Assembly: GCF_049347105.1 (NCBI RefSeq)
Contig: NZ_CP186334.1
Span: 3,906,001 to 3,970,000, forward strand
Reading direction: 5' to 3'
Length of the DNA: 64,000 bases
DNA from: Gaoshiqia hydrogeniformans
GTDB taxonomy: Bacteria > Bacteroidota > Bacteroidia > Bacteroidales > Prolixibacteraceae
Positions within the stretch are counted from its first letter, which is position 1, and every line of letters starts with the position of its first letter. The translations under genes were made by a program, and so were the position numbers. This document shows, piece by piece, positions 26,631 to 35,907 of the stretch. A model generated the notes under the pieces. The model did not search any database, was not told the origin of the DNA, and saw nothing but the letters and a program-made list of their open reading frames with translations.

Positions 26631-27482
26631 ATGGAGTTTATCTACGAAAAAATTTTACTGCCCTATAAACGGACGTTTATCACCCGGAAGTTACAAATGG
26701 ATCCCAAAGCGAACAAAATTCATTCCCATAAAAATTTTGAACTTAATTTAATCACATCGGGCGCGGGAAGGCGAATTGTAGGTAACCATATCTCAAGTTA
26801 CACCCGGGGCGACCTGGTGCTCTTAGGCCCGAACCTGTACCACTGCTGGGAAATTCAGGAAACAGAGGATCAGCAGGAAGGAGAATGTATTGTCACGCAT
26901 TTCTCCGAAAACATTATCAATTCCGATTTTTTTAACATCCCCGAACTGGAGCCGGTGGTCACCTTATTGAAAGATGCCGGGAACGGAATCTTTTTTAAAG
27001 GCCGAAAGGCCGAAAAAGTGGCGGCATCAATCGGACGGATGATTAGTTTATCCGGACTGGAACTGTACATTGAATTACTGAAAGTTTTTAACCTCCTGCT
27101 TCAGATTGAAGATCGTGAATACCTGGCTCTTCCGTCGAGCCAGCCGCATGTTCATGAAAAAGATACCGATCAGATCAACAAAGTTTACGAATACGTGTTT
27201 CAGAACATCCGCGAAGGGGTTAAACTCAAGGAGGCTTCAGACCTGGTTTGCATGGAACCGGGCTCGTTTTGCCGCTATTTTAAAAAGAAAACCAACCAAA
27301 CCTTTATGGATTATGTGAAAAACGTGCGGATTGGCATTGCTGCGAAGTTGCTGGTTGAAACCGATAAACAAATTACCCAGATTTGTTTTGAATGCGGCTA
27401 TAATAACCTGGCCAATTTCAATCATTATTTCAAAGACATCATGGGGAAAACGCCCTCGGAGTACCGGAAAAATTTTAAATAA
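26631..27482 (+). CDS. AraC-family transcriptional regulator
   Basis: 283 aa. The N-terminal cupin-like sensing domain has KIHSHKNFELNLITSGAGRRIVG and GDLVLLGPNLYHCW. The C-terminal ~100 residues hold two helix-turn-helix motifs (LKEASDLVCMEPGSFCRYFKKKT and ITQICFECGYNNLANFNHYFKDIMGKTPSEYRK). It is divergent from the aldolase-symporter-sialidase-GH92 operon and is most likely its sugar-responsive activator. The inducer is unknown. No second copy of the regulator sits next to the plus-strand operon. Confidence 0.92.
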   Translation: MEFIYEKILLPYKRTFITRKLQMDPKANKIHSHKNFELNLITSGAGRRIVGNHISSYTRGDLVLLGPNLYHCWEIQETEDQQEGECIVTHFSENIINSDFFNIPELEPVVTLLKDAGNGIFFKGRKAEKVAASIGRMISLSGLELYIELLKVFNLLLQIEDREYLALPSSQPHVHEKDTDQINKVYEYVFQNIREGVKLKEASDLVCMEPGSFCRYFKKKTNQTFMDYVKNVRIGIAAKLLVETDKQITQICFECGYNNLANFNHYFKDIMGKTPSEYRKNFK

Positions 27483-27593
27483 TTGAGCCTGGGCCAAAAC
27501 GTCTTTTCCCGGTTGTAATTGAAGCGGGAAACTGATACCTATATTCCGTGATAATTCATAATTGTATCTATCCGATCATATAAACTGAAAACC

Positions 27594-30500
27594 ATGAACA
27601 AAACTTTTTTGTCGTTATTAGTGGCGTTTTTGCTGAAGCTCAGCTTTGTTGCTGCTCAGGATGAAGAAGCCAGATTACTGCGTTTCCCGGCGATTTCGGG
27701 AGACCGCATTGTATTTAGCTATGCCGGCGATTTGTACACCGTTGATGCCGACGGCGGAACGGCCCGTAAATTAACGGCCGATGTCGGGTACGAAATGTTT
27801 GCTAAATTCTCGCCCGACGGAAGCCGGATCGCATTTACCGGACAATATGACGGGAATACCGAAGTATTTACCATCCCGGTCGAGGGTGGCATGCCCAAAC
27901 GCCTGACGTACACCGCGACGCTTGGCCGAGATCTGGTTTCGGACCGGATGGGGCCAAATAATATTGTGATGGGCTGGACGCCTGACGGCAAAAACATCAT
28001 TTATCGTTCGCGGAAACAAAGCTTTAACGACTTTAAAGGCCGACTGTTCAGTGTGCCGGCCGACGGAGGAATGTCAGCCGAATTACCTTTGGCGGAGGGC
28101 GGTTTTTGCAGCTTTTCGCCCGATGGCAACAAGCTGGCGTTTAACCGGGTTTTCCGTGAGTTCCGAACCTGGAAATATTACCGGGGCGGTATGGCCGACG
28201 ATGTTTGGGTATTTGATTTTAAAACCAAAGAAGTTAGTCAAATCACCGATCATGTGGCCCAGGATATTTTCCCGATGTGGGCAGGCGATGAGATTTTTTT
28301 CCTCTCGGACCGTGACCGGACTATGAATATTTTCGTTTATCATACCAAGACCGGAAACACCGCGAAAGTGACCAATTTCACGGAATACGATGTGAAGTTT
28401 CCCTCTGTCGGGGGCGACTACCTTGTTTTCGAGAATGGCGGTTACATCTATAAAATGAATGTAAAAGACAAAAAACCGGTTAAAGTGCCGGTATCTGTTC
28501 AAAACGATTTTGTTTATGCCCGTAACGAATGGAAGGATGCTTCGAAACTGATTAACGGGGGTGATTTGTCGCCGAACGGCGAACGGGTCGTATTCAGCGC
28601 ACGGGGCGAAGTTTTCAGTGTTCCGGCCAACAAAGGAATTACCTACAACCTCACGCAAACATCCGGAGCGCACGAGCGTGAAGCAAGCTGGTCGCCCGAC
28701 GGTAAATATATCGCCTGGTTATCCGATGAGTCGGGCGAATTTGAAATTTACCTGAAAGAAGCAACCGTTGAAGGCAAAGTAACTCAACTGACGACCGGCG
28801 CCGACACCTATAAATTCAGCATCAGCTGGTCGCCCGACAGCAAAAAGCTGATGTGGACCGACCGGAAACTGCGCCTTCAGTATGTTGATGTGGACAGCCG
28901 GAAGGTGACCACGGTATTTCAGGGCGAATACGGGCAACCCGGCTCGTATGCCTGGTCGCCCGACAGTAAATGGATTACGTTCAGCAAACCAACCGATAAC
29001 CAGTTTTCGACCATTGCCTTGTATCGTCTGGACGATAAAAAACTGGTTGAGCTGACGGATAACTGGTATTCTTCGGGTTCTCCCGCCTTTTCCGACGACG
29101 GCAAGTACCTGGTTTTTGTTTCGGCCCGCGATTTTAACCCGACCTACAGCCAAACCGAATGGAACCACGCGTACAACAATATGTCGCGCGTTTACCTGGC
29201 TGTTTTGTCGAAAGAGACGGCTTCGCCCTTTGCCCCGGAAAACGACCTGGTGAAAACCGAGACCGAAGACAAGGCCAAGGCCGATGATAAAAAAAGCGGT
29301 AGGACGGAAAAATCAGGCGGGGAGGCGCCAGCCGTGACGATTGATTTGGACGGACTTGCCGGGCGTATTGTTTCGTTGCCGGTTAAACCGTCGGGTTATT
29401 TTAACCTGGCTTGTGTGGGCGACAAAGTGTATTACGCCGAAGCATCCGATAACGGACGTGTGACCAAAATATATGATTTGAAGGAAAAGAAAGAAACCGA
29501 ACTGGGTAAATTTGGCTTCACCCTTTCGGCCAACAATAAAAAAATGCTGGTTCGCGAAAACCGGAAATGGGCGGTGATTGATTTGCCAACAAAACCGGTT
29601 AGCCTCGACAAAGAGTTGAACTTGTCGGATCTGAAAGCCTGGGTAGATTATCGCCTGGAATGGAAACAAATTTACGATGAAAGCTGGCGGCAAATGCGTG
29701 ATTTCTTTTATGTAGAAAATATGCACGGCGTTGATTGGCCGGCCATGCACAAAAAATATGCGCCGTTGGTTCCGCATGTTCGTCATCGCGATGATTTGAC
29801 TTATATCATTGGCGAATTGATTGGCGAACTGAGCGCCGGACATGCTTATGTGTTGAGCGGCGAACGTCCGGAGCCTGTGCGTATCAAAACGGGTTTGCTT
29901 GGGGCAAAAATCAGCGCTGATGCGTCGGGTTATTTCAAGATCGACCAAATTTTGAAAGGCGCAAACTGGAGCAGTAAGTTACGCTCGCCGCTCACCGAAC
30001 TTGGCGTAAATGCCAAAGAAGGCGATTATATCCTGGCCGTAAACGGAATCAGTACCCAAACAACCAACGACCTGTTCTCGTTGCTGGTTGGCAAGGCCGG
30101 GAAGGAAATAGAGTTGAAGGTCAATTCAAAACCGGCTGCCGACGGAGCTCGCACTGTGCTGGTGACGCCCATCGCCGACGAATCGGCCCTGTACTATTAC
30201 AATTGGGTGCAGGCGAATGTTGACAAGGTAAGCGCTGCCACGAACGGCGAAGTCGGCTACCTGCATATCCCGGACATGGGCGTAGACGGCTTGAATGAGT
30301 TTGCGCGTATGTATTACCCTCAGTTGAATAAAAAAGCGTTGATCATCGACGACCGCGGGAACGGTGGGGGCAATGTGTCTCCGATGATTCTGGAACGTTT
30401 GCAGCGTGTGCCCCAGCGCTCCAACATGCGGCGTAATGTGCCGCACCCGACGCCGGTACCAACAAAAACACTGCTCGGTCCGCAGGTATTGCTGATTGAC

Positions 30501-30857
30501 CGCTATTCGGCTTCCGACGGTGATTTGTTCCCGTATGGGTTTAAATATTACGATCTCGGAACTGTGATCGGTACCCGGACCTGGGGCGGGGTGGTTGGAA
30601 TCACCGGCTCTTTGCCTTTTATTGATGGAGCCGACCTGAGAAAACCGGAGTTTGCTTCCTACTCGGCAAAAGAAAGCGAATGGATTATCGAGGGTTACGG
30701 CGTCGATCCGGATATTGTTCTGGATAATGATCCCTACCAGGAATATATGGGAAAAGATGCCCAGCTTGAAAAAGCAATTGAAATCATCAAAGAAAAACTA
30801 AAGACCGGTTATAAACCACTGCCCGACATTCCCGACGCTCCGGATAAGTCAAAATAA
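27594..30857 (+). CDS. Tricorn-like S41 family peptidase
   Basis: 1087 aa with signal peptide ending SFVAAQ, so periplasmic or secreted. Residues ~25-560 contain PD40/WD40-like repeats (KFSPDGSRIAFTG, GWTPDGKNIIYRS, SWSPDGKYIAWLS, AWSPDSKWITFS) forming the tricorn beta-propellers. A low-complexity Lys/Glu/Asp linker lies near residue 555. A helical C1 domain, a PDZ domain around LGVNAKEGDYILAVNGIS and a C-terminal S41 protease domain follow. The nucleophile is Ser974 in the YSASDGD motif. It degrades peptides or oligopeptides. The frame is complete and near the usual family length. It is a monocistronic plus-strand gene ended by a strong hairpin. Confidence 0.93.
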   Translation: MNKTFLSLLVAFLLKLSFVAAQDEEARLLRFPAISGDRIVFSYAGDLYTVDADGGTARKLTADVGYEMFAKFSPDGSRIAFTGQYDGNTEVFTIPVEGGMPKRLTYTATLGRDLVSDRMGPNNIVMGWTPDGKNIIYRSRKQSFNDFKGRLFSVPADGGMSAELPLAEGGFCSFSPDGNKLAFNRVFREFRTWKYYRGGMADDVWVFDFKTKEVSQITDHVAQDIFPMWAGDEIFFLSDRDRTMNIFVYHTKTGNTAKVTNFTEYDVKFPSVGGDYLVFENGGYIYKMNVKDKKPVKVPVSVQNDFVYARNEWKDASKLINGGDLSPNGERVVFSARGEVFSVPANKGITYNLTQTSGAHEREASWSPDGKYIAWLSDESGEFEIYLKEATVEGKVTQLTTGADTYKFSISWSPDSKKLMWTDRKLRLQYVDVDSRKVTTVFQGEYGQPGSYAWSPDSKWITFSKPTDNQFSTIALYRLDDKKLVELTDNWYSSGSPAFSDDGKYLVFVSARDFNPTYSQTEWNHAYNNMSRVYLAVLSKETASPFAPENDLVKTETEDKAKADDKKSGRTEKSGGEAPAVTIDLDGLAGRIVSLPVKPSGYFNLACVGDKVYYAEASDNGRVTKIYDLKEKKETELGKFGFTLSANNKKMLVRENRKWAVIDLPTKPVSLDKELNLSDLKAWVDYRLEWKQIYDESWRQMRDFFYVENMHGVDWPAMHKKYAPLVPHVRHRDDLTYIIGELIGELSAGHAYVLSGERPEPVRIKTGLLGAKISADASGYFKIDQILKGANWSSKLRSPLTELGVNAKEGDYILAVNGISTQTTNDLFSLLVGKAGKEIELKVNSKPAADGARTVLVTPIADESALYYYNWVQANVDKVSAATNGEVGYLHIPDMGVDGLNEFARMYYPQLNKKALIIDDRGNGGGNVSPMILERLQRVPQRSNMRRNVPHPTPVPTKTLLGPQVLLIDRYSASDGDLFPYGFKYYDLGTVIGTRTWGGVVGITGSLPFIDGADLRKPEFASYSAKESEWIIEGYGVDPDIVLDNDPYQEYMGKDAQLEKAIEIIKEKLKTGYKPLPDIPDAPDKSK

Positions 30858-30893
30858 AGTGGGCTTAAAATAAGGACAGGCTGTTTAAAAGAT

Positions 30894-30940
30894 AAAAAGC
30901 AGAATCATCCTAAACTTGTTTCAGGAGGAATCTGCTTTTT
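30894..30940. terminator. Bidirectional intrinsic terminator
   Basis: A long hairpin with arms starting AAAAAGCAGA and ending TCTGCTTTTT; the arms pair over 18 bp with two mismatches around an 11-base loop. It has T-runs on both strands and sits between the convergent protease and Old Yellow Enzyme genes, so it can stop transcription from either side. Confidence 0.85.
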
Positions 30941-30949
30941 GTCGATTTA

Positions 30950-32047
30950 TCAGGACGCATTTTGCGTTTGCAGGAACGGATAGTCGGTATATCCTTTCTC
31001 GTTGCCGCCGTAGAAGGTGTCCCTGTCGTAAGGGTTTAAAGCTGCGTCTGTTTCAATTCGTTCAGGCAGGTCGGGATTGGCAATAAAGTTACGTCCAAAT
31101 GCAATGGCATCAGCCCATCCGTTTTCGACGTATTCCAAGGCGGTGTCCGGGGTAAAGCCATCGGCAGCAATGATGGTCCCGGGGTAGTTTTTCCAAAGTT
31201 CTTTTTCTTGGGCGAACACAGCCTGATCTTTAATTTCGGCTGGCCTTGCCCTGATCAGGTGGACGTAAGCCAGCCTGTAAGCGGCAAGCTTCGCGGTAAG
31301 ATATTCATATACCGGAAGCGAGTCCGGGTCGTAAATACCATAGGAGAAAGTGAAAGGCGATAAGCGGATGCCAACCTTTCCGGCACCCCAAACCGATACG
31401 AGTTCGTCAATAACTTCCAGGGTCAGTCGGGCACGGTTCTCTACAGAACCGCCATATTCATCGGTACGTTGGTTTGTTTTTTCGTGCAGAAACTCATTTA
31501 GCAGGTAACCGTTGGCCGAATGCAGTTCTACCCCGTCAAATCCGGCTTTTTGCGCGTTTATGGCAGCCCGGCGGTAATCTCCGATAATTGATTTGATTTC
31601 TTCTGTTTCCAAAGGGCGGGGCGTTTCAAACGGAACTTGCTCCCAGTTTGCCGTGAGGGTCATGCCTTCGGCCGGAATGGCCGAGGGGGCCACCGGAAGC
31701 CCTTCTTCGGGGTGTAAGGATGAGTGAGACACCCGCCCCACATGCCACAGTTGCATAAAAATACGTCCACCTTTCGCATGAACGGCATCAGTGACTTTTT
31801 TCCATCCTTCTACTTGCCGGGCGGTATAGATACCGGGGGTAAGCGGGTAACCCTGGCCTTGCTTCGATATTTGAGAGGCTTCGGTAATGATTAAGCCGGC
31901 AGACGAACGCTGGCGGTAGTATTCCACGTTCAGGTCGGTTGGCGCCAGGTCGGCATTTGCCCGCATCCGCGTCAACGGGGCCATAACAATCCGGTTTTTC
32001 AAAGTATAATCTCCTAAACGGAGCGGCGTGAATAATTTGTTTTTCAT
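30950..32047 (-). CDS. Old Yellow Enzyme family NADH:flavin oxidoreductase (NemA-like)
   Basis: 365 aa FMN TIM barrel. FMN and substrate motifs are intact: NRIVMAPLTRMRAN at the start, FMQLWHVGRVSH, GFDGVELHSANGYLLNEF (the His/Asn substrate-binding pair), QRTDEYGGSVENRAR with the catalytic Tyr region, and ADAIAFGRNFIANPDLP. These enzymes reduce activated alkenes, quinones, N-ethylmaleimide and nitrate esters with NAD(P)H in the cytoplasm. It lies directly downstream of a TetR gene, and a perfect palindrome 17 bp before its start suggests repression by that TetR protein, as in E. coli nemRA. Confidence 0.93.
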   Translation of the reverse strand: MKNKLFTPLRLGDYTLKNRIVMAPLTRMRANADLAPTDLNVEYYRQRSSAGLIITEASQISKQGQGYPLTPGIYTARQVEGWKKVTDAVHAKGGRIFMQLWHVGRVSHSSLHPEEGLPVAPSAIPAEGMTLTANWEQVPFETPRPLETEEIKSIIGDYRRAAINAQKAGFDGVELHSANGYLLNEFLHEKTNQRTDEYGGSVENRARLTLEVIDELVSVWGAGKVGIRLSPFTFSYGIYDPDSLPVYEYLTAKLAAYRLAYVHLIRARPAEIKDQAVFAQEKELWKNYPGTIIAADGFTPDTALEYVENGWADAIAFGRNFIANPDLPERIETDAALNPYDRDTFYGGNEKGYTDYPFLQTQNAS

Positions 32048-32063
32048 CTGTTTTTACTGTTTC

Positions 32064-32087
32064 GAATTAGACCGATCGGTCTAATTC
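32064..32087. promoter_or_regulatory. NemR-like operator palindrome in front of the OYE gene
   Basis: A perfect 24-bp palindrome with core TTAGACCGATCGGTCTAA, centred between 32075 and 32076, 17 bp upstream of the Old Yellow Enzyme start. The core recurs before the TetR gene at 32704. The half-site TAGACC/GGTCTA matches what is known of NemR-type operators. Confidence 0.85.
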
Positions 32088-32100
32088 TGGTTAAAAAAAT

Positions 32101-32688
32101 TTATAAACGATACGAATTAATCTCTTCTTTTATCAGGTCTGTAATTTGTTCCATTTCGGTGTTATTGGTTGAAATCCGGCTGATGAGCACGGCGCCTTCG
32201 AGCATGGCGTAAAATTTCAGGGATAAGTTGCCGGCATCCAGGTCGGGGTGAAATTCGCCCCGGGCAATTCCCAGTGTCAGCATATTCTTCAAATTTTGTT
32301 GAGACGACTGAATTGCTTGCTTTACCCGCTCTTTGACGACCGGGTTGGTATCGTCGGCTTCTGCTCCGAAATTAAGTATCGGGCAACCTCCGTGCTCCTC
32401 CCTGAATTTGCCTTTCCGGTAAAAGTCGAGATAGGCAAAAAGCTTTTCCGTGGCGCTTGGGTAATTTCCAAGCAGATGGTCCAGATCAGCGGCATATTTT
32501 GTTACGAGGTAGTTGAACGCTTCGAGGCAAATCTCATCTTTATTTTTAAAATTGCCGTAAAGACAGCCTTTGGCCAGCCCGGTGGCCTCCATGATATCGC
32601 TGAGCGAGGTGCCGGCCATCCCTTTCTGGTTGATGATCGGAGCCGCCTTTTCAATGATAAACTGCCTTGTTCGTTCTGCTTTGTTCAT
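32101..32688 (-). CDS. TetR-family repressor (NemR-like)
   Basis: 195 aa. The N-terminal helix-turn-helix (GMAGTSLSDIMEATGLAKGCLYGNFKNKDEI) is typical TetR; the C-terminal half has the TetR_C pattern of the AcrR/NemR group with one Cys in GGCPILNF that could sense electrophiles. It is placed 53 bp upstream of an Old Yellow Enzyme gene on the same strand, and matching palindromes precede both genes, so it probably represses itself and the reductase until quinone or aldehyde stress. Confidence 0.9.
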   Translation of the reverse strand: MNKAERTRQFIIEKAAPIINQKGMAGTSLSDIMEATGLAKGCLYGNFKNKDEICLEAFNYLVTKYAADLDHLLGNYPSATEKLFAYLDFYRKGKFREEHGGCPILNFGAEADDTNPVVKERVKQAIQSSQQNLKNMLTLGIARGEFHPDLDAGNLSLKFYAMLEGAVLISRISTNNTEMEQITDLIKEEINSYRL

Positions 32689-32703
32689 AACGATACAAAA
32701 ATA

Positions 32704-32715
32704 GACCGATCGGTC
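32704..32715. promoter_or_regulatory. NemR-like operator palindrome in front of the TetR gene
   Basis: GACCGATCGGTC, a perfect 12-bp palindrome inside ATAGACCGATCGGTCGAA, 15 bp upstream of the TetR start. It is the core of the 24-bp operator at 32064, which supports autoregulation. Confidence 0.8.
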
Positions 32716-32786
32716 GAAATTAATAAGATGTTGATATCTGATATATGATGGATTTAAAGTAGAATTAACAAATACAGATTTAACCC

Positions 32787-34307
32787 TTAGTAGCCGGATG
32801 GTTCAGTTGTCGTGTTAAAATTTTTAAATCCGCTCAATTGATAAATAAAGAACGGGGACTTTATTTCGCACTCCCGGTATAACCGGCTCTGTATTTTTAC
32901 CAGCTTTGTTTTTTGGAATGATTGCTCAAGCCAATCCGGAATCGGATTGAAACTAACATAAATGGCCCCAAAACCTTTCCCCGAAAATTGTTCGATACCG
33001 GGCCACAGGTCGAACTGGTTCATACGCCGTCCGTCATTTATACAATAGGTTTGAGGCTGATTGTCGACATAAAAAGCCAGCTCGGCAGAGATGTGATAGT
33101 TGTCGCTGAATATGAATGTGCTGTCTGTTCCGGTTCCTTCCCATATTTTCGATACATGCCCGCCCAGTTCTTTCCAGCCGGTTTGTTTATGGTACAGGTC
33201 TATGTGCGGAGGGTACAACGATTTCAGGCCCGTCAGGTCGAAAAGCTGTGGAAACAAAAGCAGGGAAACAATTAAACTTGTCAGTACGGTTGGCATAATC
33301 CGTTTCTTTGAATTGAAAAAACGGACAACGGAATAGGCGATCAGCACGGGGATTGATGTAAAGGCGAAGAAGGTCCAGTTCATGTAGTTCTTCTTAAATG
33401 ACAGGATAAAGAACAAACCCCAAACCAGAATGATCGGAATCAATAAAAAGTTAAGCGGTTTCAGATCGTTGTTCAACTCTTTGTTTTTCCATTTTCTGAA
33501 AATTAAAATCAGCGCCGGAATATAAAAGGGAGAAAGACAAGCCAGTTGCCCTGCCACGTATATAAACATTTTTCCAACAGAACGCGGTAAAGGTACGGGC
33601 GGCTTGTAAGCGCCCATTAAACCCAAAATATGTTTCACTCCCACAAAATCCTGCGATAAGTTCCAGTATAAAACAGGGATGCAAATGATAAAGGCGATCA
33701 GTAACGACGTGTAAAAGCGCGACATTTTTAGCAGGTTCCTGTTCTCCGTCCAGCCAATTAAAACAAACGATGGTACCCAGATGAGCATGGTGTATTTGCT
33801 TATGATGCCCAGGCCAAGGGTAATACCAGATAAAATCCAATATTTCCATTGATTACTCTGCATGGCTTTCCAACTAAGGAGTATGGCGAGCGACCAAAAC
33901 AAATAGACTAAACTGTCGGTAGTAAAAATCATCGACAAATAATGGTAGTGAGGCATAGAAAACAGGATGATTACCGACCAGAATGCCGTTTTTTTATCGT
34001 TGAAAAGGTTCATGACAAGTTTATACTGGATGATTGGCAGCATGAACCCGATAAGAATGGCATTGATCCGGATGCCGATTTCGGTATCTCCCAATAGCCA
34101 GGTTGAAAGATAATTTGCATAGGCGATCATCGGTGGTTTCGAGTAATAGGAGAGGTCGGGCTGTCTGGACCAAAGCCAGTACTGCGCTTCGTCGCTGTTT
34201 AAATGGATATTCCCGTAAAGGACCCATAAAATACGGAAAATCAGCAGGAGTATGTTGATACCGGTCAGGATTTGCAGATCATTTATTTTTAACCGTTTTT
34301 CTGTCAT
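32787..34307 (-). CDS. ArnT/PMT-like membrane glycosyltransferase (GT39/GT83 type)
   Basis: 506 aa with about a dozen hydrophobic segments. The first periplasmic loop contains NSDEAQYWLWSRQPDLSYYSKPPMIAY, matching the acidic DEAxY motif and the downstream YSKPP of the dolichyl/undecaprenyl-phosphate sugar transferases. The C-terminal ~140 residues are soluble and periplasmic. It should transfer a sugar from a polyprenyl-phosphate donor to an envelope acceptor. No partner synthase is adjacent, so acceptor and sugar remain unknown. It is 98 bp from the TetR gene and appears to be its own unit. Confidence 0.82.
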   Translation of the reverse strand: MTEKRLKINDLQILTGINILLLIFRILWVLYGNIHLNSDEAQYWLWSRQPDLSYYSKPPMIAYANYLSTWLLGDTEIGIRINAILIGFMLPIIQYKLVMNLFNDKKTAFWSVIILFSMPHYHYLSMIFTTDSLVYLFWSLAILLSWKAMQSNQWKYWILSGITLGLGIISKYTMLIWVPSFVLIGWTENRNLLKMSRFYTSLLIAFIICIPVLYWNLSQDFVGVKHILGLMGAYKPPVPLPRSVGKMFIYVAGQLACLSPFYIPALILIFRKWKNKELNNDLKPLNFLLIPIILVWGLFFILSFKKNYMNWTFFAFTSIPVLIAYSVVRFFNSKKRIMPTVLTSLIVSLLLFPQLFDLTGLKSLYPPHIDLYHKQTGWKELGGHVSKIWEGTGTDSTFIFSDNYHISAELAFYVDNQPQTYCINDGRRMNQFDLWPGIEQFSGKGFGAIYVSFNPIPDWLEQSFQKTKLVKIQSRLYRECEIKSPFFIYQLSGFKNFNTTTEPSGY

Positions 34308-34386
34308 TATGTGTTTTCTATGTGAATAAAAAGATAAGCTAAACCGATCGCAGGCAAACCACTTGTCGGTTCACCTCCGGCCGGTA

Positions 34387-35046
34387 TCAAGCCGGATGAT
34401 TTTCATCTGTTTTTTCCAGCAGTAACATGCCAGGAAGGGTGACAACAGACCATAGCGAATAATAGATCAGGTTCTTAACCAGAACTGCCTGATCGATATT
34501 GTGTTCCTGTAAAACCGATTTATTATTAGTAATATAATATGAAACATGGTACAAAAGGTGACAAAAAGGTTCGATGTCTGATAGTGGAATAAAGATCCCT
34601 TCATCGATCCCTTTTTTCAGTTGTTCGCCTGTTTTTTCATGAACCAGTTTCTCGATTGTATAACAGAAAAGACTGTGTTGGATCGGGTAGTATTTTTTTA
34701 AGCTCTGAAAGATGGTATTCTTCTGGTTGAATTGTTGCAGGAATATGTAATTATACATATGAATGAACGCTTCAATGGGGTTTTCCGACTCAAAAAGAAC
34801 ACGGTCTAATTGTTTTTTTGCCTTTAGTTCCAGTTCCTGAAGTACTGCCGAGATAATTTGTTCTTTATCAGGAAAATGTTGGTAAATTGTTTTTTTTGAC
34901 AGATGTCCTTCGCAGGCGATGTCATCTATCGTTACGTTTTTGAATCCATACCGGAGAAAAAGCCTCGTTGCCGTGTTAACGATCCTGAACCGGGCTGTTT
35001 CCATAATAGTTATCATGATTTGGTGTTTTTGTTTTTGTATTTTCAA
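34387..35046 (-). CDS. TetR-family transcriptional regulator
   Basis: 219 aa, with alternative starts at residues 11 and 15 (the METARF start removes a Lys/Gln-rich leader). The helix-turn-helix is TRLFLRYGFKNVTIDDIACEGHLSKKTIYQHFPDKEQ. The C-terminal ligand domain has no clear relatives I can name. It is 80 bp upstream of the glycosyltransferase gene on the same strand and may control it. No palindromic operator comparable to the NemR one was seen close by. Confidence 0.85.
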   Translation of the reverse strand: MKIQKQKHQIMITIMETARFRIVNTATRLFLRYGFKNVTIDDIACEGHLSKKTIYQHFPDKEQIISAVLQELELKAKKQLDRVLFESENPIEAFIHMYNYIFLQQFNQKNTIFQSLKKYYPIQHSLFCYTIEKLVHEKTGEQLKKGIDEGIFIPLSDIEPFCHLLYHVSYYITNNKSVLQEHNIDQAVLVKNLIYYSLWSVVTLPGMLLLEKTDENHPA

Positions 35047-35105
35047 TACACTTCAGTTATCGATATCGCGGACGATAGTCCACGGTATCTGCGGACTACA
35101 GTCTG

Positions 35106-35137
35106 TTATTCCGGCGGAATGCAGTCCGCCGGAATAA
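35106..35137. repeat. Perfect 13-bp stem palindrome, REP-like
   Basis: TTATTCCGGCGGA and its exact complement separated by the loop ATGCAG. A second, weaker inverted repeat (TAGTCC...GGACTA, about 35079-35100) lies just before it, so the whole 35070-35140 stretch is palindrome-rich. No T-run follows on either strand, so it is a poor classical terminator. It lies downstream of the HU-like gene. It may be a REP/MITE-type element; only a genome-wide search could show copies. Confidence 0.7.
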
Positions 35138-35153
35138 GGGAACAGCAAGCGGA

Positions 35154-35849
35154 TTAAACCGTCAACTTGTCTTTCAATAAACCCTTTTTCACCGTTTTAT
35201 TTCCTTTTGGCAGTGCGTGTACCTCCAGGGTATATTCCCCGGAGGCAAGTTCGGCAGGGATGATGAACACCACCTGCGAGTTGGTCATGGTAATGATTTT
35301 ATTTACCCGGTTGACCGTATTGTTGGCAGCAACGAAAAAAATGCCCTGTTCGTGATCATCCACGTTAAACTTAAGACGCAATCCGGTTAGTACGGCTGTC
35401 CGTCCGGGAGTGAGAATTTCATTAACTGTACCGGAGGTAACATCTTCAAATTCTTCGGGCTGGGGATTGTTGCTTACCGGCACTACTTTCTCAATTTTTA
35501 TGTCCTTCGCGGTCTGGTTGTAATATTTGCCAAGCTTCACGTTAAACTTAACCTGGTGCCGCGAAGAGTCAAACACATCGCTTTTGTCGCGGAATACGCC
35601 CTGGATGACAGGCCGGGCATTGATAAACTCCGTATTGATTCCGTAGCCTTGCTTGAGGAAATACTCATGCGTTTCGATGAATTCCTGATAATTTGCCTTG
35701 GCTTCGGCGGTTGTAATACCCGAACCTTTGCGGGTCATATACTCAAATATTTCGTTCTCTGTTACCGCTTCGTAGCCGGTAACCTGGGCGCGGTAGTCGT
35801 TCGGGTCTTCGGTCATCGGATTGTCGATTAAATAATACTTGATTTTCAT
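35154..35849 (-). CDS. HU-like DNA-binding domain protein with DUF4469
   Basis: 231 aa. The N-terminal part (IKYYLIDNPMTEDPNDYRAQV, then VTENEIFEYMTRKGSGITTAEAKANYQEF) is the Bacteroidetes HU/IHF-like domain; the C-terminal part (LTPGRTAVLTGLRLKFNVDDHEQGIFFV...ELASGEYTLEVHA) is DUF4469, an Ig-like fold. Such proteins are numerous in Bacteroidota and are thought to bind DNA; the function is not established. The gene stands alone between the TetR and patatin genes. Confidence 0.85.
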   Translation of the reverse strand: MKIKYYLIDNPMTEDPNDYRAQVTGYEAVTENEIFEYMTRKGSGITTAEAKANYQEFIETHEYFLKQGYGINTEFINARPVIQGVFRDKSDVFDSSRHQVKFNVKLGKYYNQTAKDIKIEKVVPVSNNPQPEEFEDVTSGTVNEILTPGRTAVLTGLRLKFNVDDHEQGIFFVAANNTVNRVNKIITMTNSQVVFIIPAELASGEYTLEVHALPKGNKTVKKGLLKDKLTV

Positions 35850-35907
35850 AAGGCTCTAATATTTATGGTTTATAATTGAAAGTGACTTGCTTAATAATTC
35901 AAAACAG

